Positions 48,030-56,807 of a stretch of DNA of 64,000 nucleotides are shown piece after piece. Positions within the stretch are counted from its first letter, which is position 1, and each line of letters begins with the position of its first letter. The notes under the pieces were generated by a model. That model was not told where the DNA came from. It did not search any database and saw only the letters and a list, made by a program, of their open reading frames with translations. Source of the DNA: Coleofasciculus sp. FACHB-T130 (lineage in GTDB: Bacteria; Cyanobacteriota; Cyanobacteriia; Cyanobacteriales; FACHB-T130); contig NZ_JACJOG010000053.1 of the NCBI RefSeq assembly GCF_014695375.1, positions 186,001 to 250,000 on the forward strand, written 5' to 3'. The position numbers were made by a program, and so were the translations under genes.

Positions 48030-48146
48030 CCTTCTTCTGCTAGCTGAAAAGCTAAAAGCAGAGGCTTGGATTTCGTTCGTTTGCTAAAAGCAAAATTGAC
48101 CAACCAATTCAGCCAACCCATTATAACTACTGTCAACTAGATCCAC

Positions 48147-48542
48147 ATGGCGCGACAACCAACAAAAAAAACAGGTCCGAAAAAACAAAAACGCAACGTA
48201 CCTAATGGCGTAGCCTTCATCCAGTCTACTTTTAACAACACGATTGTCACGATTTCTGACACGAATGGGGACGTCCTCTCCTGGGCTTCAGCTGGCTCAA
48301 GTGGCTTTAAAGGAGCAAAAAAAGGAACTCCTTTTGCAGCGCAAACCGCAGCTGAAAGCGCGGCTCGCCGGGCGACCGATCAGGGGATGCGTCAGATTGA
48401 AGTCATGGTTAGCGGTCCAGGAGCTGGTCGAGAAACCGCGATTCGAGCGCTGCAAGGGGCGGGGCTAGAAATTACCTTAATTCGAGATGTGACGCCAATC
48501 CCCCACAATGGCTGCCGTCCGCCCAAGCGACGTCGAGTCTAG
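48147..48542 (+). CDS. rpsK: 30S ribosomal protein S11
   Basis: A 131-residue S11 on the 30S platform. Text: [20 protein letters not shown], and [18 protein letters not shown] at the end. A perfect 36-bp palindrome begins at the last base of its stop codon. Confidence 0.97.
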   Translation: MARQPTKKTGPKKQKRNVPNGVAFIQSTFNNTIVTISDTNGDVLSWASAGSSGFKGAKKGTPFAAQTAAESAARRATDQGMRQIEVMVSGPGAGRETAIRALQGAGLEITLIRDVTPIPHNGCRPPKRRRV

Positions 48543-48577
48543 AATTGCTTTGACAGCGATCGCTGTCAAAGCAATTC
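48542..48577. repeat. Perfect 36-bp palindrome centred on a HIP1 site
   Basis: GAATTGCTTTGACAGC, GATC, then GCTGTCAAAGCAATTC: every base pairs with its mirror. The centre is the HIP1 octamer GCGATCGC. It lies between rpsK and rpoA. It could form a long hairpin in RNA or DNA. No T-run follows. Confidence 0.9.
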
Positions 48578-48698
48578 GTAATTAGCAGCAAGTGGCAAAC
48601 AGCTAACTGCTAAATTGGCATTGAGACAGTAGGGGCAATGCTAGGGAAGAGCTTCTAGCGTTCTTTCCAGGGGTTTTATGAAGAAGGGAGGTCACTCC

Positions 48699-49646
48699 GT
48701 GGCGCAGTTTCAAATTGAGTGTGTAGAGTCCAAAACTGAGAATAATCGGAGCCAATATAGCAAATTTGTCCTGGAGCCTCTAGAACGGGGTCAAGGTACC
48801 ACCGTCGGCAATGCACTGAGGCGGGTTCTACTGTCTAATTTAGAAGGGACAGCCGTGACAGCTGTTCGGATTGCTGGGGTTAATCATGAGTTTGCCACAG
48901 TTGAGGGAGTTCGGGAGGATGTCCTAGAAATTCTGCTGAACATGAAGGACATTGTACTCAAAAGTCACTCCTCCCATCCCCAAATTGCTCGATTAACTGT
49001 CACAGGCCCAGCAACGGTGACAGCCGGACGATTTGATTTACCCTCTGAAGTTGAGGTGGTCGATCCTAATCAATACGTTGCTACCCTAGCAGACGACGCT
49101 AGGTTGGAAATGGAATTCCGCATCGAACGAGGAAAGGGATATCGCGCCGTAGACCGGGGACGAGATGACACTGCTGCTTTAGACTTCCTCCAGATTGACG
49201 CTGTGTTTATGCCCGTGCATAAAGTTAACTACAGCATTGAAGATGCCCGGATTGACGGTTCTCTGGAAAGAGACCGACTAATCCTTGAAATCTGGACGAA
49301 TGGCAGCCTCAGTCCCCAAGAGGCACTTTCTCAAGCGGCAAGTATTCTGGTGGATTTGTTCAATCCCCTGAAAGATATCACCCTCGATCCGATGACGGTA
49401 GACTATGCCGATGATGAAGATCCTACCAGCCAGATCCCAATCGAAGAATTGCAGCTTTCGGTGAGGGCATACAACTGTCTCAAGCGAGCGCAAATTAACT
49501 CTGTAGCTGACTTGCTGGATTACAGCCAAGAGGATCTACTAGAGATTAAAAACTTTGGTCAAAAGTCGGCAGAAGAAGTCATCGAAGCCTTACAGCGGCG
49601 ACTAGGAATTACCCTGCCTCACGAAAAGGCTGCGAAAACAACTTGA
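48699..49646 (+). CDS. rpoA: RNA polymerase alpha subunit
   Basis: A 315-residue alpha subunit. The N-terminal domain (AQFQIECVESKTENN; EPLERGQGTTVGNALRRVLL) makes the dimer; the C-terminal domain (SVRAYNCLKRAQINSVADLL; LLEIKNFGQKSAEEVIEALQ) contacts UP elements and activators. GTG 48699 is used, with GGGAGG upstream; a frame from ATG 48678 would add seven residues unlike the family. No rpsD lies upstream, as usual in cyanobacteria. Confidence 0.97.
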   Translation: MAQFQIECVESKTENNRSQYSKFVLEPLERGQGTTVGNALRRVLLSNLEGTAVTAVRIAGVNHEFATVEGVREDVLEILLNMKDIVLKSHSSHPQIARLTVTGPATVTAGRFDLPSEVEVVDPNQYVATLADDARLEMEFRIERGKGYRAVDRGRDDTAALDFLQIDAVFMPVHKVNYSIEDARIDGSLERDRLILEIWTNGSLSPQEALSQAASILVDLFNPLKDITLDPMTVDYADDEDPTSQIPIEELQLSVRAYNCLKRAQINSVADLLDYSQEDLLEIKNFGQKSAEEVIEALQRRLGITLPHEKAAKTT

Positions 49647-49649
49647 AGT

Positions 49650-49753
49650 AAAGAGTAATGGTAATAGGTAGAATTAATTACCGATTACCCATTACTTCTT
49701 CACCGAGTACCCATTAGCAGTTACCAATTCCCAATTAGCAATTCAAAATCGTT
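49650..49753 (+). repeat. GTAAT/ATTACC word spacer
   Basis: Left: GAGTAATGGTAATAGG; right: AATTACCGATTACCCATTAC, then TTACCAATTCCCAATTAGC. Between rpoA and rplQ. Confidence 0.7.
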
Positions 49754-50104
49754 ATGCGTCACTGTCGTCGTATTCCAAAACTAGGTAAGCCTGCCGACCA
49801 GCGTCGAGCGCTGTTAAGGGCGCTGACAACCGAATTGATCCGTCAGGGCCGAATCACAACCACAAAGACGCGTGCTAAGGCGCTGCGCCCGGAAGTGGAA
49901 AAAATGATTACTCTGGCAAAGGACGGCTCTCTGGCAGCCCGCAGGCAAGCCATGGGCTACATTTATGACAAACAGTTGGTTCATGCCCTGTTTGAGCAAG
50001 CCGCTAGCCGTTACGGCGAACGCAACGGGGGATACACCCGTATCCTGCGAACTGTGCCACGTCGGGGTGATAATGCTGAAATGGCAATCATCGAGCTGGT
50101 TTAA
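49754..50104 (+). CDS. rplQ: 50S ribosomal protein L17
   Basis: A 116-residue L17. Text: [20 protein letters not shown], and [20 protein letters not shown]. Confidence 0.97.
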   Translation: MRHCRRIPKLGKPADQRRALLRALTTELIRQGRITTTKTRAKALRPEVEKMITLAKDGSLAARRQAMGYIYDKQLVHALFEQAASRYGERNGGYTRILRTVPRRGDNAEMAIIELV

Positions 50105-50162
50105 CGTGAGGACTGAGGACTGAGAGAATTCAAAACTCACTACTCACTACTCAAAGCTCATC

Positions 50163-51011
50163 ATGTTACAAGCCATGCCATTATCAACCCAGCGAGTTGC
50201 CCTGGTAATCCAATACCTGGGCACTCATTTTCATGGCTGGCAGCGACAACCTAATGGGCGCACCGTGCAGGAAGAGATTGAAACAGTTCTGTCTAAGGTG
50301 CAGGAACGACCTGTTACTCTACACGGTGCGGGGCGCACTGATAGCGGTGTGCATGCAGCAGCACAAGTGGCACACTTTGAGGCTACGGGTCCCATTCCGG
50401 CTGAGAAATGGGCTGCGATTCTTAATTCTCATCTGCCCGATGATATTCTGATTCGAGCCTCAGCGGCTGTAGGTTCAAATTGGCACGCTCGGTTTTCTGC
50501 GAGCTGGCGTCGGTATCGATACACGCTCTATACAGATCCCAAGCCAAACTTGTTTGTGCAGCCCTTCAGTTGGCATTATTATTATGCACCGCTAGATGAA
50601 TCTCTCATCCAGGCAGCTTTAACCCCTTTGATAGGTAGCCATCATTTGGCTGCTTTTCACAGGGCAAATTCGGCGCGATCGCATTCCTGGGTGGATGTGC
50701 AGGCGGCAGAGTGCTACCGAGACGGCTCATTTATTCATATTGAGATTCAAGCCAACGGATTTTTGTATGGCATGGTGCGGCTGCTGGTGGGATTACTGGT
50801 GCAGGTAGGAAAGGGAGAGCGATCGCCAGAAAGCTTCACCGAGTTGTGGGTAAACCAGCGTCGTCACGAAGTAAAGTACTCTGCGCCCGCTAAAGGCTTG
50901 TGCCTGTTGCGAGTTGGCTACCCAGAGTTTCCCTTTCCCCCGGAAGTCTGGTTTGACACCCAGCCTAAGTTGGTCTTGCCGACTGTCACCGCCGAATATT
51001 GCCTAAGTTGA
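50163..51011 (+). CDS. truA: tRNA pseudouridine synthase A
   Basis: A 282-residue TruA that makes pseudouridine at tRNA positions 38-40. The catalytic-Asp motif GAGRTDSGVHA is at about residues 55-65; HWHARFSASWRRYRYTLY and FLYGMVRLLVGLLVQVGKG are conserved. A second in-frame ATG at 50178 is possible. The preceding spacer (50105-50162) has GGACTGAGGACTGAG and ACTCACTACTCACTACTC words. Confidence 0.95.
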   Translation: MLQAMPLSTQRVALVIQYLGTHFHGWQRQPNGRTVQEEIETVLSKVQERPVTLHGAGRTDSGVHAAAQVAHFEATGPIPAEKWAAILNSHLPDDILIRASAAVGSNWHARFSASWRRYRYTLYTDPKPNLFVQPFSWHYYYAPLDESLIQAALTPLIGSHHLAAFHRANSARSHSWVDVQAAECYRDGSFIHIEIQANGFLYGMVRLLVGLLVQVGKGERSPESFTELWVNQRRHEVKYSAPAKGLCLLRVGYPEFPFPPEVWFDTQPKLVLPTVTAEYCLS

Positions 51012-51112
51012 AAGCTTGAAGATGAGAAGGTTGAAGGTTACAAGGTTCTTCAACATTCAAAGCTCCAACTTACCAACTTTTGACTCACCCCTTGAAGCGT
51101 ATAAAAAGAACC
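51012..51112 (+). repeat. AAGGTTGAAGG/CTTCAAC word spacer
   Basis: Left: AGAAGGTTGAAGGTTACAAG; right: TTCTTCAACATTCAAAGC. Between truA and rplM. Confidence 0.6.
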
Positions 51113-51568
51113 ATGAACAAAACCCCCATCCCATCTCAAGATTCCATCGAACGCAATTGGTACGTCGTTGATGCCGCAGAGCAGCGGCTGGGTCGTCTGG
51201 CGAGTGAAATTGCCATGATTCTCAGAGGCAAAAACAAGCCTACCTTTACTCCCCATCTGGATACCGGCGATTTCGTGATCGTCGTCAATGCCGAAAAAGT
51301 GGTAGTCACCGGAAAAAAACGCACTCAAAAGCTCTACCGGAAACATTCTGGACGTCCGGGCGGAATGAAGACGGAAACCTTTGCTAAGCTACAGGGCCGT
51401 ATCCCAGAGCGGATTATCGAACACGCCGTGCGCGGGATGTTGCCCAAGAGTTCTCTAGGGAAACAACTGTTCACCAAGCTGAAAGTTTATCCGGGACCAT
51501 CCCATCCCCATGAATCTCAACAGCCCCAGGAACTCAAAATTCAAACAATTCCAGGAGGAGAAAATTAA
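51113..51568 (+). CDS. rplM: 50S ribosomal protein L13
   Basis: A 151-residue L13, an early assembly protein. ATG 51113 gives the family N-terminus; the longer frame from 51080 is spacer. Text: [20 protein letters not shown], and [20 protein letters not shown]. Its stop overlaps the ATG of rpsI (TAATG). Confidence 0.96.
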   Translation: MNKTPIPSQDSIERNWYVVDAAEQRLGRLASEIAMILRGKNKPTFTPHLDTGDFVIVVNAEKVVVTGKKRTQKLYRKHSGRPGGMKTETFAKLQGRIPERIIEHAVRGMLPKSSLGKQLFTKLKVYPGPSHPHESQQPQELKIQTIPGGEN

Positions 51569-51981
51569 TGCAAGCAGTAGAACAAAGTGGTCGAGTCGTT
51601 TATTGGGGAACAGGTCGCCGGAAGTCGTCCGTAGCAAGAGTTCGCCTGGTTCCCGGAAGCGGTCAAATGATTGTCAATGACCGACCGGGCGACAATTATT
51701 TCAATTACCAACCGGCTTATATGTCAGCGGCAAAAGCCCCCCTGGAAACTCTGGGTCTGGAAAATGAGTATGACATTCTGGTGAAAGCCCACGGTGGTGG
51801 ATTAACGGGGCAAGCTGATTCGATTCGTTTGGGAGTAGCGAGAGCCTTGTGCCAACTCGACCCGGACAATCGCCAACCGCTGAAAAGCGAAGGCTACTTA
51901 ACCCGCGATCCCAGAGCGAAAGAGCGGAAGAAATACGGCTTGCACAAAGCCCGGAAGGCTCCGCAGTACTCGAAGCGATAA
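51568..51981 (+). CDS. rpsI: 30S ribosomal protein S9
   Basis: A 137-residue S9, whose C-terminal tail reaches the P-site. Text: [20 protein letters not shown], and [20 protein letters not shown], ending in YSKR. Confidence 0.97.
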   Translation: MQAVEQSGRVVYWGTGRRKSSVARVRLVPGSGQMIVNDRPGDNYFNYQPAYMSAAKAPLETLGLENEYDILVKAHGGGLTGQADSIRLGVARALCQLDPDNRQPLKSEGYLTRDPRAKERKKYGLHKARKAPQYSKR

Positions 51982-52094
51982 AAAAGCGATCGCATTTGAG
52001 TTGGTTATCGATGGTAGGTGCGAGGTCTGCCTCGCACTCGCTGATGCTGGAAAGCTAGAATTATATAGGGACATTACCCAGTCGAGGAGTAATC

Positions 52095-52349
52095 ATGGCA
52101 AGACAAGGAATTCATCCAGAGTGGTATCCAGAAGCAAAAGTTTACTGCAACGGAGAAGTGGTAATGACCGTTGGCTCAACACAGCCAGAACTTCACGTTG
52201 ATGTTTGGTCGGGGAACCACCCCTTTTACACTGGAACCCAGAAAATTATTGACACCGAAGGTCGGGTAGAGCGCTTCATGCGGAAATATGGAATGTTGGA
52301 AACTACCCAACCCCAAGGTGATGATTCGGGTTCCCAAGGCAAAAAGTAG
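52095..52349 (+). CDS. rpmE: 50S ribosomal protein L31
   Basis: An 84-residue L31. Text: GIHPEWYPEAKVYCNGEVVM, and LHVDVWSGNHPFYTGTQKII. Only one cysteine is present, so it is the zinc-free type and not the four-cysteine form. Confidence 0.95.
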   Translation: MARQGIHPEWYPEAKVYCNGEVVMTVGSTQPELHVDVWSGNHPFYTGTQKIIDTEGRVERFMRKYGMLETTQPQGDDSGSQGKK

Positions 52350-52442
52350 CGGGTCGGCTTGCTCGTAGCGAGACCCGCCTGTTGGGTCGAAGTTATTGAT
52401 GATAAGCTTTCCTGCTGTTTTTGTGGAGCGATCGCATTTCCT

Positions 52443-53555
52443 ATGGCTGAAACATACCTGCTGGAAAAATTAAATTCCGTTGAGCAAACCTTTAATGAGT
52501 TAACTCGCCGACTGGCAGATCCAGATACCGCCTCCAATCCAGATGAGTATCAACGGGTGGCAAAAGCTCGTTCCTCATTGGAGGACGTTGTTAATACCTA
52601 TGAAAGCTGGAAAACCACTCAGCAAAACTTGGTAGGAGCAAAACTGGTACAGAAGGAATCTGCCAGCGATCCTGAGTTGCAGGAAATGGCAGCCTTGGAA
52701 GTGGAAGAACTGGAAAGCAAGCTTGAGCATTTGGAAACACGCCTCAAGATTTTACTTTTGCCCCGCGATCCTAATGATGACAAAAACATCATGTTGGAAA
52801 TTCGCGCGGGTACAGGTGGAGATGAGGCGAGTATCTGGGCTGGAGATTTGGTGCGGATGTACTCGTACTATGCCCAAACTCAAAACTGGAAGATTAAGTT
52901 ACTCAGCGAGTCGCGGGCAGAGTCGGGTGGTTTTAAAGAAGCCATCTTGGAAATCCAAGGCGACAACGTTTACAGCCAACTGAAATTTGAAGCAGGCGTT
53001 CATCGGGTACAACGAGTGCCAGTGACGGAAGCTGGAGGGAGGGTTCACACCTCAACGGCAACAGTGGCGGTGATGCCAGAGGTGGATGATGTAGAGATAC
53101 ACATTGACCCGAAGGATATTGAAATGAGTACAGCTCGCTCTGGCGGTGCTGGCGGTCAAAATGTGAACAAGGTAGAAACTGCTGCCGACTTGTTCCACAA
53201 GCCGACGGGGATTCGGATTTTCTGTACGGAAGAGCGATCGCAGTTGCAAAACAAAGAACGCGCGATGCAAATCCTCCGTGCCAAGCTTTACGAAATGAAG
53301 CTGCGCGAACAGCAGGAAGCTGTGACCTCCATGCGGCGTTCTCAGGTAGGTACTGGCTCCCGTTCGGAAAAAATTCGTACTTACAATTACAAAGATAACC
53401 GCGTCACCGACCATCGCCTGGGTCAGAATTACAGCCTTAACCCAGTTCTGCAAGGCGACCTAGAACATATTATTCAGGCTTGTATTTCTCAAGATCAGCA
53501 AGAACGCTTGGCAGAATTAGCCGCTTCCACTACCAACGCTGAGTCGCTTAATTAA
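52443..53555 (+). CDS. prfA: Peptide chain release factor 1
   Basis: A 370-residue RF1 that ends translation at UAA and UAG. The GGQ loop is at residues 237-239 ([13 protein letters not shown]), and [19 protein letters not shown] is the RF1-type region. The ATG at 52443 starts [15 protein letters not shown]; the upstream frame to 52359 is spacer with no family sequence. Last gene of the cluster; two hairpins follow. Confidence 0.97.
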   Translation: MAETYLLEKLNSVEQTFNELTRRLADPDTASNPDEYQRVAKARSSLEDVVNTYESWKTTQQNLVGAKLVQKESASDPELQEMAALEVEELESKLEHLETRLKILLLPRDPNDDKNIMLEIRAGTGGDEASIWAGDLVRMYSYYAQTQNWKIKLLSESRAESGGFKEAILEIQGDNVYSQLKFEAGVHRVQRVPVTEAGGRVHTSTATVAVMPEVDDVEIHIDPKDIEMSTARSGGAGGQNVNKVETAADLFHKPTGIRIFCTEERSQLQNKERAMQILRAKLYEMKLREQQEAVTSMRRSQVGTGSRSEKIRTYNYKDNRVTDHRLGQNYSLNPVLQGDLEHIIQACISQDQQERLAELAASTTNAESLN

Positions 53556-53576
53556 GATGAGCGCTAAATGTATCGA

Positions 53577-53645
53577 CAGACGCGATTAATCGCGTTTTTG
53601 CCATCCTGAACCCAGCCGACGTATAAACGGCTGGGTTTTTATTTT
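53577..53645 (+). terminator. Double terminator after prfA
   Basis: First hairpin: ACGCGATTAATCGCGT followed by TTTT (53580-53599). Second: AACCCAGCCG (53609-53618) facing CGGCTGGGTT (53628-53637), then a T-rich run (TTTTTATTTTT). The second is a strong classic terminator for the whole cluster. Confidence 0.85.
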
Positions 53646-54128
53646 TATCCAGATCATCTCTAGTAAATTGCCCAAAATCAGGGAAACTCAGCCTGCCAGC
53701 GAATACTGGAAAATTAACAAACCTGCTCTTAGACGCGATCGCTTCAACATCAGCGGTTTTGCCTCCTATATCACTATCCGCAGGCTGAAATTCTGGCAAA
53801 ATTAGCTAAGGAACGGTTAGACCCTGCTGTGTTGCTCGAAAATTGGAATAGCGATCGCCCTTACCTAAAAAAGAGCTAACTTTTCCTCTATCTCTGTGGA
53901 TTGGAAGTGAGACTAGGATAAATCAAACTGTCCAAATGCCTTTTTTTCTTGTATTTTATTCTTATTAGAGAGATATCAATAATTCCTCATGTATTATTAA
54001 TAACACTATTAAGTCAAGGTTCTCTAACTCTATGTTTAAGTAAATCAATGTAAAAATAGACTCTTGTAAATTCCTTAAAAAAACCGTTCTAAAGGCTTGT
54101 ATAAATAGCGTTGACCAGAGGTGCCGAG
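53646..54128. other. AT-rich gap, with decayed coding fragments
   Basis: A spacer of about 480 bp. Apart from the fragment at 53769-53879, I see no gene, repeat or RNA here. The stretch 53930-54110 is very AT-rich compared with its neighbours. Confidence 0.4.
53769..53879 (+). pseudogene. Possible C-terminal fragment of a lost gene
   Basis: A 36-codon frame without a start reads YHYPQAEILAKLAKERLDPA then VLLENWNSDRPYLKKS, then a stop. The codon pattern and composition look like real protein. The neighbouring frame just upstream (FNISGFASYITIRRL) also looks coding, suggesting a frameshift. I cannot name the family. Confidence 0.35.
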
Positions 54129-54626
54129 ATGCCAAACAATAATCAAGCTTCGGATTGGAATTACGATCCAAACGATCCCTATTCTCCAATCTACTATAAG
54201 GGAGCAGTCGTTGGATTTATAAAACCAGAATATGCACTCCGAATCGTTGACTTTCTCAATGAAGATGAACGGCTACGCAAAGCTCTCAAAATGGCTTGTT
54301 TTGACTTGATAACTGAGGCAGGGGGCGATACGAGTAGAGTCGATCTTTTAATGAAAAGATATATTGTAAGTACCGAGCGTCCTAAATATGGATCGGCGGC
54401 GGTCGCTTTGCTGTTAAGGGATAGACAAGATGAACTTGATATTAGTGATAAAGAATTTGCCCGATTCTGCGACTCTTATCGATTGTCTTGGAAAGAGCTG
54501 AAAGAAATTTTTCTAGGAAAAGAAATTAACGATAATCAGCTAGGGCCAATTGCACGAATCGTAGGGAAATCTATTGAAGAGCTGATTGAAGTGCGGGATG
54601 GGCCACCTCCCAGAGGCGATCGCTAA
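54129..54626 (+). CDS. Protein of unknown function with HTH-like C-terminus
   Basis: A 165-residue soluble protein. The N-terminal half (SDWNYDPNDPYSPIYYKGAV and DFLNEDERLRKALKMACFDL) is unfamiliar. The C-terminal part (SDKEFARFCDSYRLSWKELK, then GKSIEELIEV) has the spacing of an XRE-type helix-turn-helix, so it may bind DNA. ATG 54129 is chosen over the TTG at 54111. It lies in an AT-rich patch and is 11 bp before another unknown small gene, which could make them a functional pair. Confidence 0.55.
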   Translation: MPNNNQASDWNYDPNDPYSPIYYKGAVVGFIKPEYALRIVDFLNEDERLRKALKMACFDLITEAGGDTSRVDLLMKRYIVSTERPKYGSAAVALLLRDRQDELDISDKEFARFCDSYRLSWKELKEIFLGKEINDNQLGPIARIVGKSIEELIEVRDGPPPRGDR

Positions 54627-54637
54627 TGTGAGTAAGC

Positions 54638-54919
54638 GTGCGGGAAAAATTAAATACAACTGATTATTTGGGAAATTTGAGGCTGGAGAAGATTTACCAA
54701 TCTTTAATTACTTTCCTGAATCAAGGAATACCAGTAGTTGTTATTTGCTGTGAACGGCTGATAACAAAAGCGCCTGAAGTCATAGACGAGAAGAAGGACT
54801 TATGTAATCTAAAATCAGCTTTCCACTCAGTACACCTAGAGAAAGGCGATCGCGTTGTTGGATTTTCAACTTGCCTCCCAACAGTTGCAAACTCCGATTT
54901 TAGAATTAAATTTTGTTAA
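54638..54919 (+). CDS. Small protein of unknown function
   Basis: A 93-residue protein starting at GTG 54638, 11 bp after the previous gene. Text such as EKIYQSLITFLNQGIPVVVI is helical and hydrophobic. It contains five cysteines. No motif is recognised. No good RBS is visible, so the start and even the gene are uncertain. HIP1-like sites are present. Confidence 0.4.
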   Translation: MREKLNTTDYLGNLRLEKIYQSLITFLNQGIPVVVICCERLITKAPEVIDEKKDLCNLKSAFHSVHLEKGDRVVGFSTCLPTVANSDFRIKFC

Positions 54920-55021
54920 GATAAACTGGACTCTCGCGATCGCCTGACGGACTTACTGGCAATACCAACGGACATCCGTCAACTAATTCGCTCATTCCCC
55001 CAGCATCCTTGGAGACTCTTG

Positions 55022-56716
55022 ATGTTACGACTTGAACATATCAGTAAAATTTATCCCACCGGCGAAGTTCTCAAGGATGTCAACTGGGAAGTCAAACCGG
55101 GCGATCGCATTGGCTTAGTCGGCGTTAACGGTGCAGGAAAATCGACTCAGCTCAAAATTATTGCGGGGGAGATGGAACCCACTGCTGGGGAAGTGATTCG
55201 TCCTGCAAATTTGCACATTGCCTATCTGACTCAAGAATTTGAGGTAGATCCGACGCGCACTGTGCGAGAAGAACTTTGGACAGTTTTCAAAGAAGCCAAC
55301 GAAGTACAGCACGCTCTGGCGCAGGTGCCGAGAGAAATGGAAACTGCGAATCCAGAGGAATTAGACCGCCTGATCCACAAATTGGATCGGCTACAGCGGC
55401 AGTTTGAAGCGTTGGATGGCTACGGGTTAGACGCGCGGATTGAGAAGATGTTGCCAGAAATGGGGTTTGCGCCAGAAGATGGCGATCGCCTCGTTAGTGC
55501 TTTCAGCGGTGGCTGGCAAATGCGGATGAGTTTGGGCAAAATCTTACTCCAAAAACCAGATTTATTACTACTGGATGAACCAACGAACCACCTGGATCTA
55601 GAAACCATTGAGTGGTTGGAAACCTATCTCAAAGGGCTGAAGACTCCAATCGTGATAGTATCGCACGACCGAGAATTTCTCGACCGTCTTTGCACCCAAA
55701 TTGTAGAAACAGAACGCGGCGTTTCTACCACCTACTTAGGCAACTACTCGGCTTATTTACAACAAAAAGCAGAAAACCAAGAAGCCCAACTCAGCGCCTA
55801 CGAACGCCAGCAAAAAGAACTAGAAAAGCAGCAAGTCTTTGTTGATCGTTTCCGTGCTAGTGCTACCCGCAGCACCCAAGCGAAAAGCCGTGAGAAACAA
55901 CTAGAAAAAATCGAACGGATTGAAGCGCCGACTGGGGGATTAAGAACCCTGCGCTTCCGCTTTCCTGACGCTCCCCGCAGTGGTCGCGAGGTGGTAGAAA
56001 TTCAGAATTTGGTACATACTTACGACGAAAAAATTCTATTTTTAGATGCGAATCTACTAATGGAACGAGGCGATCGCATTGCCTTTCTCGGTCCGAACGG
56101 GGCTGGAAAATCAACCTTGTTGCGTCTAATTATGGGCATGGAACAACCTACTGAAGGTTCAGTTCAATTAGGCGCTCACAACGTGATTCCTGGCTACTTT
56201 GAGCAAAATCAGGCGGAAGCATTGGATCTGTCTAGAACTGTCATGGAAACTATCCATGATGAAGTTCCTGAGTGGAAAAATGAGGAGGTTCGCACACTTC
56301 TAGGACGCTTCTTGTTCAGCGGTGACACCGTATTTAAAAAAGTTGAGGCTCTGAGCGGAGGTGAAAAAGCTCGTCTGGCGTTAGCAAAAATGCTTTTGCG
56401 CCCAGTTAATTTAATGATTTTGGACGAGCCTACTAACCACTTGGATATTCCGGCTAAAGAAATGTTGGAAGAGGCAATCCAAAACTACGAAGGTACGGTA
56501 ATTTTAGTCTCCCACGACCGATATTTTATTTCCAAAGTTGCCAATAAAATTGTCGAGATCCGTGACGGCGAATTCCGCCTATATCGAGGAGATTACCATT
56601 ACTATCTAGACAAAATTGCTGAAGAAAAAGAGCAGGCAAGATTAGAGGCGATCGCTGCTGATAAAGCTGCTAAGAAAGCTGCAAAAGCTGCTAAGGAATC
56701 TAGCAAACGTAAATAA
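55022..56716 (+). CDS. ABC-F family ATPase
   Basis: A 564-residue protein with two ABC ATPase domains and no membrane domain. Domain 1: GLVGVNGAGKST, FSGGWQMRMSLGKILL, LLLLDEPTNHLDL. Domain 2: AFLGPNGAGKST, LSGGEKARLALAKMLL, LMILDEPTNHLDI. A charged linker lies between them (about 240-310). ABC-F proteins act on the ribosome E-site; which subfamily (EttA, Uup or other) is not fixed. The C-terminal tail is Ala/Lys-rich. The ATG at 55022 follows GGAGA. Confidence 0.93.
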   Translation: MLRLEHISKIYPTGEVLKDVNWEVKPGDRIGLVGVNGAGKSTQLKIIAGEMEPTAGEVIRPANLHIAYLTQEFEVDPTRTVREELWTVFKEANEVQHALAQVPREMETANPEELDRLIHKLDRLQRQFEALDGYGLDARIEKMLPEMGFAPEDGDRLVSAFSGGWQMRMSLGKILLQKPDLLLLDEPTNHLDLETIEWLETYLKGLKTPIVIVSHDREFLDRLCTQIVETERGVSTTYLGNYSAYLQQKAENQEAQLSAYERQQKELEKQQVFVDRFRASATRSTQAKSREKQLEKIERIEAPTGGLRTLRFRFPDAPRSGREVVEIQNLVHTYDEKILFLDANLLMERGDRIAFLGPNGAGKSTLLRLIMGMEQPTEGSVQLGAHNVIPGYFEQNQAEALDLSRTVMETIHDEVPEWKNEEVRTLLGRFLFSGDTVFKKVEALSGGEKARLALAKMLLRPVNLMILDEPTNHLDIPAKEMLEEAIQNYEGTVILVSHDRYFISKVANKIVEIRDGEFRLYRGDYHYYLDKIAEEKEQARLEAIAADKAAKKAAKAAKESSKRK

Positions 56717-56762
56717 AGTCTAGAAGTCGTTTTTTAAATGCAGAGAACGTAAAGAATCGTCG

Positions 56763-56807
56763 CAAAGGAACGTCAGCAGTAGTCTCACCACTGCTGACGT
56801 TCCTTTG
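56763..56807. terminator. 18-bp hairpin after the ABC-F gene
   Basis: CAAAGGAACGTCAGCAGT (56763-56780) pairs perfectly with 56790-56807 across a 9-base loop. It lies 47 bp after the stop codon. There is no T-run after it, so the terminator role is inferred. Confidence 0.6.

Noticed and set aside
35354-53555. Missing rpsJ, rpsN, rpmD and rpsD in the ribosomal cluster taken as gene loss
   Set aside because: Cyanobacteria carry these genes elsewhere or lack them (rpmD) as a rule, so the absence is ordinary.
54938-55021. A frame just upstream of the ABC-F start as an N-terminal extension
   Set aside because: The ATG at 55022 with GGAGA fits the family N-terminus; the upstream frame has a stop nearby and no conserved sequence.
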